From: Coenobita brevimanus
Taxonomy: Eukaryota; Arthropoda; Malacostraca; Decapoda; Coenobitidae
Reading direction: 5' to 3'
DNA length: 64,000 nucleotides
Assembly: GCA_032717465.1 (NCBI GenBank)
Contig: CM064681.1
Span: forward strand, 14,218,510 to 14,282,509
A model generated the notes under the pieces. That model made no database searches and was not told where the DNA came from. It saw only the letters and a list, made by a program, of their open reading frames with translations. Positions 54,990 to 64,000 of the stretch are shown in pieces. Positions within the stretch are counted from its first letter, which is position 1. Every line of letters starts with the position of its first letter. The translations under genes were made by a program, and so were the position numbers.

Positions 54990-56321
54990 GTTCTTGCATT
55001 TTAACCCTTGGAACCTCAATTGGTGTTTGTTTATATTTTTGTGATTCCATCAATTGTTTCTATTGATTACAGAAGAAGACGTTTAGAAGTGATAGGTTTA
55101 ATGATGCTTATATGATAACCCTTTCAGCTCTTAAAGTTTTTTGCAAGCAGAGTACAGTCATTTGCAACAAACGAAAGAAAATGAAAGAGAAATTAATATA
55201 AGGAAGAGATCATTCACAAATAAAACAGATAAAGTGGACCAAGATTTGCTTTCATCTGATGGAACACAGTAACCATAATAATGTCAATGCCTTTTCCCTC
55301 CACCTGACAAAGTCAGAGGAATGTATTGTTATCACTGAGATCAACAGGTGTCCGTCCATAGACAAGGATTGTACGGCGGCTGGCAGGGCGTAGAGATTTC
55401 GTTTCCGGGCCAGAACTCAGAAAGTATGCACTATAGAGTCATGAAATTTTACTTAGTTATGTGTCTTATAATGAACTGATGCCTTTTGATAAGCAGAATG
55501 CCGTGTCTTAAGTAATTTTTTTGTTTGTTTGGTTTGTTAATAATGAAAAAGTGGAAGCAAAATAATTTTTCCAGAGATTTCAATGTGACCTGCGCAAGCA
55601 ATCTGAAGGGCCCATGTTATGTGCTCTCAAGGCGTTCTGCTTATGCCTACCTTTAAAAGAAAAGATTGACAGGGGGATGAGGGCTGTTTTGCGCTTGGTT
55701 AGGTGTGCAGGGAGTTGGGAGGTATGTGCATGGTCAGATGGAGATTGCAAAAGTGTAGCGTTGCCTATGTTTTCTTCTGTAGGTGCACTGAATTAGTTGA
55801 GCCCTTGATCATAGGTAGTAATGAATCTCCTTGATTACTGGTTTAAGCCAAATCGATTTTATGCTTTGAATTTACGAGTACTTGGCCTGTCAGCGAGCTG
55901 AAAAGGGTGGGACCTTTGTTAGATTTTACTCGATACTATGATCCTGCAAGATTTTTAAGTGAAGATGAATCTGGCGTTAGAACATGCCAAAGCCACCCTT
56001 ATCATAAGAAATGTAACTTCCATACTTACGCAAGACAACATAAGAACACAAAACCAACACTTCCATGTAGTGATAGAGTGAGTTTACTTAAATTATCAGC
56101 TCGAGACATGTCACGGTGTTGGAAGCCTTTTGGCCTTTATCCAAGAGTACAGCATGTCTGAGAGCATTTCTATCGATTCGTATTCTCGGAAAAGAATTTC
56201 GTATATTCATAATAAGGCTCTGTGGCACTTGCATGACACTCATTCTGTTAGACTCTCCTGATTTCCCATCATCAGTTATTAAACCGACAGAAACAAAGCC
56301 TTCAGTAATAAACTAAGCCGA
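54990..56321. other. No gene recognised
   Basis: AT-rich DNA. Frames at 55614-55796 and 55907-56161 (84 codons) have no recognisable domain or neighbours that would support them. Confidence 0.45.
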
Positions 56322-56349
56322 ATTCACACACACACACTCTCTCTCTCTC

Positions 56350-56427
<78 letters not shown>
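56322..56427. repeat. Compound CA / CT / TA microsatellite
   Basis: CA repeats, then CT repeats (about 56336-56352), then TA repeats to 56427. Confidence 0.95.
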
Positions 56428-56431
<4 letters not shown>

Positions 56432-57286
56432 CATTTGCAGTGCATAATTGCTTAATGGATAATCATGCGATTTTAAAGGAAGTATAATTCATAGAAGCTA
56501 TTTAAATTTTAGTAGAAACCTTCGGAAAAATGAGAAATTTGAAAAAAAATAACTCTGAATAAGTTCTCTCCTGCGAGATGTGTTGCATCAGTATTAATAT
56601 TATTTCATCAGAAACTGTTGGTTCAATTTCTTCCTACGCATGAGCGCAGGACGAATGGATTACTCGCCATGGCATGAAGCTGAGCTTTAAACTTCGGATC
56701 TTTCCGACAGTCAAACAATGTCGTGGAGTAGTCTACTGTCTCTAGGGTAAAAATATGGTAAACCCATGACTAATTGCAACAGAATTTATTTTGGTTTTAC
56801 ATTACTAATCACAGTTTCTTGTACCTTCTCCTAAAATTATAACTTAATATGTAGTATATTTAATTTGTTATGTGCATTCAATTACAAATTCGTAGAGCAT
56901 ATACCTTGCTGTACTTTCTGCGGTTAATCACATATTGTTACCCTCTTTTACTGAAGTATCATTCAACTTTCTTAATTTTTCCCTCCTGAAAGCTTAGGTA
57001 CAAAGGTAGGTAATTGAAAATTATTATAATGTATTTCACGTACAGTACAAGAAATTGTACTAATTACAGAATATACACATATATGCATATGTAGGTCTTT
57101 AAAAGTAAACTGTATATTAAGCAAACATGATTGATATTCTGATTAAACTCGAGTTAAACTTGTTTCCATATTCAAAGTTGAACTACCTTATGATATGTCC
57201 CTTCATCAATTGAAATGCCAAGCCAGTCAAAAACAAAGATAGGTTCCTGAACACTCTGGGCAGAAAAAGGATCAATGTTACAGTCG
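56428..57286. other. No feature recognised
   Basis: AT-rich, short frames only, no shared repeat noticed. Confidence 0.45.
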
Positions 57287-57404
<118 letters not shown>

Positions 57405-57728
57405 TACCTCTGGTATAATATAAATATTAATACTAATAATAATAATAATCATCATCATATCATAATGTACAAATCCGAGATTTCTTTAGAATATACTCTT
57501 CCCGCTACTGGCGTATTGCTTTCCAGAAAATAAAAATTTGGTTGATACAGTTGAAAACAAAGAAGCAAAATTCATATGCAACTCTTCACACCAATACGCT
57601 CTTACTGCTTGCATCCTATTCAACATTCATAATAAATCTATACAGCATCCCGCTTTTTCTTTACTATACCTTATCAACTACTCATATCCATATTCACAAC
57701 GCATTCAGTACAGTATATCTTCTGAACT

Positions 57729-57917
57729 TTCATTCATTCATTCATTGCCAGACACCATGTATCCCAGACGGGGTGGCCAATGGCTTAGAGTTAATTGTTT
57801 TACAGGGAGGGGCACTAATCCTCCACCAACCCCACTTGACATGTAGGGATGCCAACAGCATCTGGTGTTCCCAGGCGGTCACCCATCCAAGTACTAACCA
57901 GACCCAACGTTGCTTAC
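57729..57917 (-). mobile_element. SINE with a 5S rRNA-derived head and LINE-C-derived body and tail
   Basis: On the minus strand it begins GTAAGCAACGTTGGG and continues CTGGTTAGTACTTGGATGGG and TGACCGCCTGGGAACACC. This is the internal promoter region of 5S rRNA (box A, intermediate element, box C at 57889-57868), as in SINE3-type elements. From CCCTACATG the body matches the LINE-C 5' region at 25154-25213. The end GGCCACCCCGTCTGGGATAC, GTGTCTGGCAATGAATG matches the LINE-C 3' terminus (GGCCACTCGTTACAGGATTA, GCGTCTGGCAATAGATAG) with AATG repeats as tail. The first ~45 bases of a 5S gene are missing, so it is probably 5'-truncated. Confidence 0.85.
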
Positions 57918-60107
57918 TTAATTACTGTAAATAGTATCTGTTTCGTCTTCCATGAGGACTTTATTAGAATTTGAGCAGCTAATTCCATAACACTCTCCAC
58001 ATGCTTGGGAACATGCTAACCCCTGCTTCCTGCAAATGCACCTCCGACTTTCACAGTTCTCTTTGCATTTGCATCTTATTATTTTCAACATTTCATCTGG
58101 TGCTGCAGGTATGTCTGTCATTACAGGCACATAAACTCCACCTTCAAGTTTCCAACCCCAGCTTAAGGGATTAATGTGCTTCCCCATCCATTCTTGAACC
58201 TGAAGGTACACTCTCAGACTGTGAAACTTTGCAGCTGCTGAAGTTGGTGGAAGAGAATGCACCTGAACAAGTGTTGTACCAGCAGCAACTTTCTTGCAAA
58301 ATATGCGGTGCCTTAAAGAATCTAGACTTTCACTAGACTGACCCTTGTACAGAAGTACAAGTGCCTTCTCACCTGCTGTGCAGATGTCTTTTTGTTTGCT
58401 TTCTTTCAGAAACACATTTGCAAGATTTGATAAAACTGTACTGTTCAACAATGTTCTGAGTGCTGTGCACTTTCCAATGCCAAATGGTCTGGATGTTGTA
58501 TCACATCCAGTCATAGCATGCAAAAATAGAAGCAAGTGACGAGATTCTCCAAAAACAGATATCATATGCTGCATGTTCCACAGTCTCTTCTTACTGTTTG
58601 TCCTATCATAATAGAAGATGTTGTAAGAGGTAGGATCAGTATGGTGAGCCAGCAAAACAAGCAAATCGGTGTCTTCACCAATAACAGCAGTAGTTCGAAC
58701 TTTTGCATATACTGTTGCTGTTTGAACTATAGTTAAATCAGCATCACTCTCTGCATGGATCACTCTCAAGCCCTGATTTTCCAAAGCTGCACCAAGTGCC
58801 TTGATGAACCGTTGTTTATTCTCTTTGTTTGATAAAAACTCTTCTTTGGTAGAGTGGAGTACCATGTCCAATGTGAAGTGAACAGCTTTGCCATTTAGTC
58901 TTCTACAGCGCTTTAGTTGTGTCACATTCTTGGTGCTAGGACCTGATGTATATCCATCAAACACTACAACTGCATTCTGATAATTTTGTGTGATATAAAT
59001 AATGTAAGACTTGATAATGCTTTGGAATGTGACTCCTCGTTGCCATGGAAAGCGGTGAAGAAGTGATCCACCGTCAAGCACATACTGGATATTTTCTGAG
59101 GGCAGTTCTGAAGAAGCACTACTGCTGACAATTTTCCAAAGCTCGTCTGCTAAACTTGCTTTTGATGGTTGCTGGAACACTCCAGTTGACTCAAATAGTG
59201 CAGATGGGTAGCTACAGACTTCAAATTTGAAAACTTCTCTTGTATCTTTATACTGGTTATTAGCTGCAGCTATTAACCTCTGAAACAGGAGCTGAGAATC
59301 AATTGTTTCCTTTTCTCCATTTATTACTACTGTACTTTTCACACTCATGGTCACTGCTTGATCATTTTTTTTCATCACATCAGAAACACTTTGACCTTCC
59401 AATTTCTTTAGAATGTGAATGCCAACTTGCTCTGCAATGTCTACATTTACTCTGGAGTCTGCCACAGTGCCTGAACAGATGTTTCTCAGACTCTGATCTT
59501 CAGATGAAAAAGGGTTTCTTTGCTGGAGGAAAGTTGTTATGGTCAACATGTCTTGAGCATCCTTAGCTACTCTAGTTGGATCAAGCTCTTTATGTTGCTC
59601 ACTAGATGCATACATTGTACCTGTGACTTTCTGCAAGGCACTGTTGATTTCAGCACAAGAGGGCCTAGATAAAATCCACCTAGCCCTTTGAGACTCACCT
59701 ATTCCCCTTCCTCTTGTCAGTCCTCCAGCAGATTTTACATTCTTCATTAAAATCTGTTCAATGGCTAAATCTGAGGAGAGACCTGCCCAGAATCGGTTAC
59801 TTTGCCGAACAACATGAAATCCCTTGCGGAAGCTTTGATGTACTTCAGGATGATTCTTTTCAAGTTTAATCATGTTTTGCAGATATATATATATATATGC
59901 TGATTTTGTATATAAACTGTGCCCTGCTGCAGCTAGGTATGGAAGCATGGATTGCACTGTTGACAAATGTAAATGCCAGTTTCCTGTTCTCTCTGCCTTA
60001 ATGAATTTCTTTAGTATGTCTACCATAGTCATGTACTGTAGCCACAGAGTACTTGTTCTGCCACTTAATGTAGCTACTGTATTCTTAAGCTTTCTAACCA
60101 TACTCAA
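57918..60107 (-). CDS. Intact 729-residue frame: FEN1/XPG-like nuclease domain plus Cys-rich C-terminus
   Basis: This is the longest undamaged frame of the window. Residues ~335-550 carry the metal-binding motif series of FEN1/XPG (PIN-like) nucleases: YVLDGGSLLHRFPW (~342, first Asp), VVVFDGYTSGPS (~380, like FVFDGKPP of FEN1), HAESDADLTIV (~453, paired acids), VIGEDTDLLVLL (~480, like EDMD), and HAMTGCDTTSRPFGIGK (~535, like the GSDY...GIGPK helix-hairpin start). All acidic positions are retained. Residues ~683-707 form a CXC-like cluster, CKCKENCESRRCICRKQGLA then CSQACGECYGISC, probably zinc-binding. The first Met lies inside the larger gene, whose upstream codons continue to about 60240, so this start is arbitrary. 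Assignment to the nuclease fold is inference from motif order; substrate and role are unknown. Confidence 0.75.
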   Translation of the reverse strand: MSMVRKLKNTVATLSGRTSTLWLQYMTMVDILKKFIKAERTGNWHLHLSTVQSMLPYLAAAGHSLYTKSAYIYIYLQNMIKLEKNHPEVHQSFRKGFHVVRQSNRFWAGLSSDLAIEQILMKNVKSAGGLTRGRGIGESQRARWILSRPSCAEINSALQKVTGTMYASSEQHKELDPTRVAKDAQDMLTITTFLQQRNPFSSEDQSLRNICSGTVADSRVNVDIAEQVGIHILKKLEGQSVSDVMKKNDQAVTMSVKSTVVINGEKETIDSQLLFQRLIAAANNQYKDTREVFKFEVCSYPSALFESTGVFQQPSKASLADELWKIVSSSASSELPSENIQYVLDGGSLLHRFPWQRGVTFQSIIKSYIIYITQNYQNAVVVFDGYTSGPSTKNVTQLKRCRRLNGKAVHFTLDMVLHSTKEEFLSNKENKQRFIKALGAALENQGLRVIHAESDADLTIVQTATVYAKVRTTAVIGEDTDLLVLLAHHTDPTSYNIFYYDRTNSKKRLWNMQHMISVFGESRHLLLFLHAMTGCDTTSRPFGIGKCTALRTLLNSTVLSNLANVFLKESKQKDICTAGEKALVLLYKGQSSESLDSLRHRIFCKKVAAGTTLVQVHSLPPTSAAAKFHSLRVYLQVQEWMGKHINPLSWGWKLEGGVYVPVMTDIPAAPDEMLKIIRCKCKENCESRRCICRKQGLACSQACGECYGISCSNSNKVLMEDETDTIYSN

Positions 60108-60184
60108 AATAGTACCATTTCCTTTGAGATCCTCAGGGAGAAGTTGTCCATCAATAAGCTTCTTATTCAGATTTACAATTTCTG

Positions 60185-61441
60185 CTAAGATGGTGTCTTG
60201 AGATTTCTCTGAAAATTCAGACTTTTCTGATACAGGACATCTTCCAGAAGATTTAAAGTTTTGTGTTTCTTCAAGTAGGGCTTGGGCTTGTTCATCAATA
60301 CCGGTACTGGTTGACCTTTCTGATTCTCCATTTCCTTTCTCTTCATTTTGGAGAACTTTCTGTTTAATTTTCTCTGTGGAACAGGAAACTGAAATGTTAT
60401 TGATGTTAGGAGTGCATTAAGGGCTGCATCCACAAGAATATGTCCTCGAACTGCACGTGTTACAGCCTTCCCCTGAAGCATGGCACCGACAGCATTTTTG
60501 CCATAAACAGTTGACAGTACTTCATGAAGCCCTGTTCCTTCCATGAGATGTCCAATGCAAGCAAGGGAGCTCATTTGCATGTGAAATGGGCCAAGCCGAA
60601 GAATAATGGAATGTAGATCACTAGCTTCATGCTCATTCTCAATGATGGCAAGTGCTTTCCACCAGAGTGGTTGGTCAAATGTCAGAACTGGTGTATGGTT
60701 ATGACGCTTTGCCAGATCACAAATGTAGAGCAATGTAGAGTAAATACATGTTCTATCTCCTGGGTTTATATCAATCATAGGAAGGAACATAATGGATGAT
60801 TGTCCTGGAAATTCACCCTTAAGCACAGATTGCATATATCCAGACCAAGAAGGTCCGTGTGAATCAAGTAACCATGAAGCTTTCCATAAAGCCTCCACTT
60901 CTTTTGTTGGGTCATCAAATTGTAGCACCTGTAATTTCTCAAATTTGATTTTTCTGAGTCCAACACAATCTTGCTTGTAAAATTTTATATCAATCTTGGC
61001 CTTTTCTACAACTTGTTGGAGACTGATGTTCTTTTTCCCGGTGAGAGGTAGATTGTGTGAAATTTTTGGTGTAATGGCTGCCATTATTCCCATGCCATGA
61101 GCAGTTCCAAGACCATCAATAGTTGCAACATTGTGATCTACATTACCGGTATCTGCCATGAACTGAACAAACCTAGTATCACCAGTGGGGATTTTTACCT
61201 CTTGCCCTAGAGCTGCACTATACTCATAGGTCCTAACCTCCTTATAAGAGGAACAGAATCCTAGAGAATGGAGAACATCAACCAAAAATTGTGATGCAAA
61301 ACAGTGGTGCATTTGAACACCAAGAACAATTTGTAGTGGTGCAATCAGAAGGCGTGGAGAGGCTGCTTGCATTATTGCTTGCCCTATTGATGCTATTTTG
61401 ATATCATATTTCTGATCACAAAAAACAGTTCCAAGTAGCAA
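60185..61441 (-). pseudogene. Central part of the FEN-like family protein
   Basis: A 418-codon open segment upstream of the nuclease part. Notable stretches are ASPRLLIAPLQIVLGVQMHH, FADTGNVDHN-like MADTGNVDHNVATIDGLGTA (DNxDHN...TxHGMGI core, strongly conserved in the family as I recall it), FLPMIDINPGDRTCIYSTLL, VLTFDQPLWWKALAI, RLGPFHMQMSSLACIGHLME, and GKAVTRAVRGHILVDAALNA. The acidic/His pattern could be a second catalytic centre, but I cannot assign a fold. A frame change between 60185 and 60370 links it to the nuclease frame; another near 61445 links it to the upstream segment. Confidence 0.65.
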
Positions 61442-61443
61442 CT

Positions 61444-62380
61444 TCAGTGAATCTCGTACCGTACAAAATCTAAGTTGGCTGACAGAGATGAAATGTTGCT
61501 GGATGATGGATTGTGCTCCTTTGACTCTTGAAGATTTCTGATGTCACTCTTAAATAGTTCACCAGCTGCTCTGATGCATGTTTCCTTCAAAACTTCTTCA
61601 TTCTCACACGAATTAGTTGAATACAATGTATGTAGCATATATGATGCTGTTTTCTTAAATGTGATGAGATTTGGTTTGCCATCTTCTGCTGCTATAATCA
61701 GATCTTCGCCAAAGTACTTCTTCAGTTCTTCCTTAATTTTTTTCAAACAATATGCATCTCCTTTTGTATACTCCTTCATTTTTGTGATCATATCATTGAC
61801 GGTGATTTGTTTTATTATCTAGCAGGTATGTTGCAGCTTTTTTTTAAAGCATTAGCTTTCTCATCATCAACAGCTCTCCCTTTTTTCTTCTGTCTTGATT
61901 CATATTCATAGGAAAACACCAAAGGCAATTTTCTTTTAGTGCGAAAATTAACACTGCACGGTTGGTGGTATACGGCACCTGCTGATGGGAGATCTGATAC
62001 AAAGTTTAGCCTGCCTCTAACTTTTTCAGACCATTCATCTGCACGTTCCTGGCAGCATTTGAGAATCGAATCTTTAAAGTCATATGTTCTCACTGGCCAT
62101 ACCTGTGGACCACATGTGGCATCAAGCTTAACAGGTTCTCCACAAAAAAGGCAACATTTGCTGAAGTTAAAGCACTTACTTTGTGACCGCAAAGCTGGAG
62201 AGACAGTTGCAGGATTTTCATTCTCTTTATTCTTCAAAAAAGACCTAATACTATTTTTATTTGTGCACACTCGGCGACAGTGTTCATGTACTTTCTGATG
62301 TGCAGCAATATGGATTGTGTCTCCCCGGTCTTTACTGGCACGGTTGATGGTGTCCCTTCCCTTTTGCGTAGGTATGACAA
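61444..62380 (-). pseudogene. N-terminal Cys/His-rich part of the FEN-like family protein
   Basis: Two open segments. 62380-61815 contains HQKVHEHCRRVCTNKNSIRS, KCCLFCGEPVKLDATCG and LPSAGAVYHQPCSVNFRTKR, a C-x2-C...H-x3-C arrangement likely to bind zinc. 61791-61444 contains MITKMKEYTKGDAYCLKKIK, IIAAEDGKPNLITFKKTASY and ETCIRAAGELFKSDIRNLQE, a helical region with no recognised fold. The two are joined by a frame change near 61800 (the upstream frame ends NIPAR, the other frame continues IIKQITVNDMITKM). Confidence 0.6.
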
Positions 62381-62525
62381 TCTTCTAACGAGAATGTAGG
62401 CTCTTCTGACAGAGTGCACACAGATCCATTTCGTATGTGTCTCTCCTTTCTTTCCAGAAGACGCTGATGGTGTCCTTCCTCCCGTGTAGGCTCAGTAATC
62501 TTCTTACAAGCGAGGAGACACGGCA
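62340..62525 (-). repeat. Imperfect tandem duplication at the 5' end of the FEN-like gene
   Basis: Two ~80-base segments offset by about 117 bases share AAGAAGATT/AGAAGATTG, CCTACRC and GGACACCATCARCGT (minus strand). In protein terms KKITEPT of the upstream copy matches KIVIPT of the downstream one. Confidence 0.55.
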
Positions 62526-62561
62526 CTCTAAGTCTCTAATAACCCATTTCTGAAATGCCAT

Positions 62562-64000
62562 TGTTTTGATTGAATCTGTAAATCCCGCTTACATAATAGA
62601 GAACTTTATTTATTTATTTTTAGTTTTTGTGGCACAGCTACCTCAGATACAGTTATATATACATAGTGACCCAATGAAAAAATAATATTAATTAGTTGAA
62701 GGTAATATAGTAATTTGATCGGTATTTATAATAATCCTAACCTTTTTATAGCATCCGGATGAAGGGAGAAATAGTTTTCTTTGATTCACACATGATATTA
62801 GAGGGGAAACTTAAGGTTTTCTAACATTCCTTATAAATCAGTCCTGTAAAATTATAAGGCAAAGACAGAGTTTATAATTTTTACATATTGTTCACCAAAT
62901 CGAGCTTTATGATTTCTAAAAGAAAGAAATTCTGTTGCAATTAGTCCGACCCCAAACCCTCGAGACAGCTGACTAGAGGGGAAGAAGGGCAGCAAGTGCT
63001 TGGAGGGTTAGCTTGTGTGATTAACCTACCCTTTATCGGCAGACTTTCATAGTTAGTCCTTTTTTTTTTTTTTTTTTTTTTTTAGTGTTCACGACTGTAC
63101 AAAGGGTGGTGATTAATTCACGCATCAGTGGCCGGTGGAGAGGAGTGTGAAGGTCAAGTGGGGCAAGCGGAAGCGCAAGCGAGTGAGAGCGGGGAATACC
63201 TGTCTCGGCAAGGCAGGTGCATGGCAACATCGTGGGACCCCCAAGGTTATCTTCATTCATCATCTACCAGTACAACGCCCTCACCTAAAGACCTGTGGAA
63301 ACTTCCAATATTGAGAAGAAGGATTTTTGAATATTATGATATCTAATTGCAAGTTCTAAGTTCTACTGTATACTTACTGAGCTATGATGGGTTTAAAACA
63401 GACAGCTTTTGAAAATACCCTCGCATACGGGAAGGTCCATCACGCAATACCTCCGAACGTTAAAGTTTACTCATATTATTTTCTCGTTATCTTTCACTTC
63501 GTCAATCCTCATACTACCCATTTTCATACCCGTTATAATTTCTTGTAGTTCCCTCTGAGTCACTTACACAACTGGATTCTCAGTAAATCAAATCTTATTT
63601 AATTTCACACTGATTATGTCGTTAAAGTTGTCATCTGTCGAAATTTATGTAACAATTTGGTTAGGCAGAACTTCTCATAGTGGGATAGAAAAAAGGTTGG
63701 AGCCTGTATAATACACAGAATTGGCTCAAGTACTGCTAGCGAAACACTGTATGATCACTAACAGTAAACTTGCCTGGCATGGTTGCAATGAAGTATTATG
63801 GCTCCAGTGATCACTGGGATGCAGAAGCTTCATTGCCATAGTAAGGCCGTGTTCCTTTGAGTAAGGGATAGAAAAGGAGGAATTTATTTAAAAAAAAAAA
63901 AAAAAAAAAGTTTTCATGACAAATATAATTCCACTATCCATTCATCCACTATCCATGTTTCCCCCTCCATCAGGAGGATTGGGGCCCATGGGGCTAGGCT
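62562..64000. other. No gene recognised
   Basis: AT-rich DNA with a T run at 63059-63082 and an A run at 63890-63909. A GC-richer island at 63120-63245 has only short frames. No family shared with the rest of the window was noticed. Confidence 0.45.

Larger units (their letters stand above)
57918..62429 (-). pseudogene. Large intronless FEN1/XPG-like nuclease family protein, function unknown
   Basis: About 1,500 codons on the minus strand. N-terminus: MDLCALCQKSLHS and, after a TAG (62385-62387), HQKVHEHCRRVCTNKNSI (first Cys/His cluster). Then CCLFCGEPVKLDATCG and LPSAGAVYHQPCSVNF (second cluster, about 62160-61940). Central part: MADTGNVDHNVATIDGLGTA, HGMGIMAAITPKI (about 61150) and MIDINPGDRTCIYSTLLYIC. 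The C-terminal 729-codon frame (60107-57918) is intact and listed separately. Breaks: the TAG, and frame changes near 61800, 61445 and 60185-60370. I recall similar multicopy, intronless proteins in cnidarians and crustaceans, all uncharacterised. An upstream ATG at 62561 is a possible alternative start. Lack of introns suggests a mobile-element or retroposed origin; no terminal repeats were found. Confidence 0.75.

Noticed and set aside
55907..56161. 84-codon plus-strand frame
   Set aside because: No domain, no neighbours, and length expected by chance in this composition.
57852..57917. A genuine 5S rRNA gene
   Set aside because: Only about the internal promoter half is present; the 5' ~45 bases are missing and it fuses directly to LINE-C-derived sequence.

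Overview
This window is repeat-dominated invertebrate nuclear DNA. The mix of families fits an arthropod, most likely a decapod crustacean: several non-LTR retrotransposons, a Gmr1-like gypsy, a BEL/Pao element, a piggyBac, long dinucleotide arrays and a 5S-headed SINE. That attribution is inference. I found no convincing single-copy host gene with exon-intron structure, and no tRNA, rRNA, CRISPR or operon-like feature. Almost every long reading frame belongs to a mobile element or to a multicopy gene family, and most carry frameshifts or stops. I use local names for the retroelement families: LINE-A, LINE-B, LINE-C, LINE-D, Gypsy-1, Gypsy-2.

Layout. 0-6 kb: a decayed LINE ORF1 remnant (minus), then a decayed Gypsy-1 whose domain order is protease, integrase, RT, RNase H (Gmr1-like), with a probable 3' LTR. 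7-11 kb: two decayed same-strand copies of an unrecognised transposon-like gene family. 12.7-20 kb: LINE-C scraps, a satellite with a ~146-bp unit split by LINE-C, a ~567-bp GT array and several minisatellites, one built of tRNA-like units. 20.4-27.5 kb: a three-level nest in which LINE-C sits in LINE-B and a second LINE-B sits in that LINE-C. 27.7-29.4 kb: two different tandem repeats and an ACT microsatellite. 29.7-32.4 kb: LINE-A copy 1.

33.77-41.42 kb: a complete BEL/Pao element (minus) with two ~957-bp LTRs and an AGTTT target duplication. 41.4-43.3 kb: the 146-bp satellite again, inverted. 43.7-44.3 kb: LINE-D. 44.35-54.99 kb: Gypsy-2 (minus) with a GTAT target duplication. Its 3' LTR holds a piggyBac (TTAA), its leader holds a 3.2-kb LINE-A (CAGCACT), and its 5' LTR holds a solo LTR of its own family (AATG). 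57.7-62.5 kb: a SINE with a 5S rRNA head directly behind the stop codon of a ~1,500-codon intronless reading frame (minus). That frame has two N-terminal Cys/His clusters, a FEN1/XPG-like nuclease core and a Cys-rich C-terminus. The rest is unique or unrecognised AT-rich DNA.

How it fits together: the target duplications give a relative insertion order. LINE-A, the BEL element and the piggyBac are the least damaged and probably youngest. Gypsy-1, LINE-D and the 7-11 kb family are the most decayed. The best candidate for undescribed biology is the FEN-like multidomain family at 57.9-62.5 kb. Next is the SINE, which combines a 5S promoter with sequence from both ends of LINE-C.
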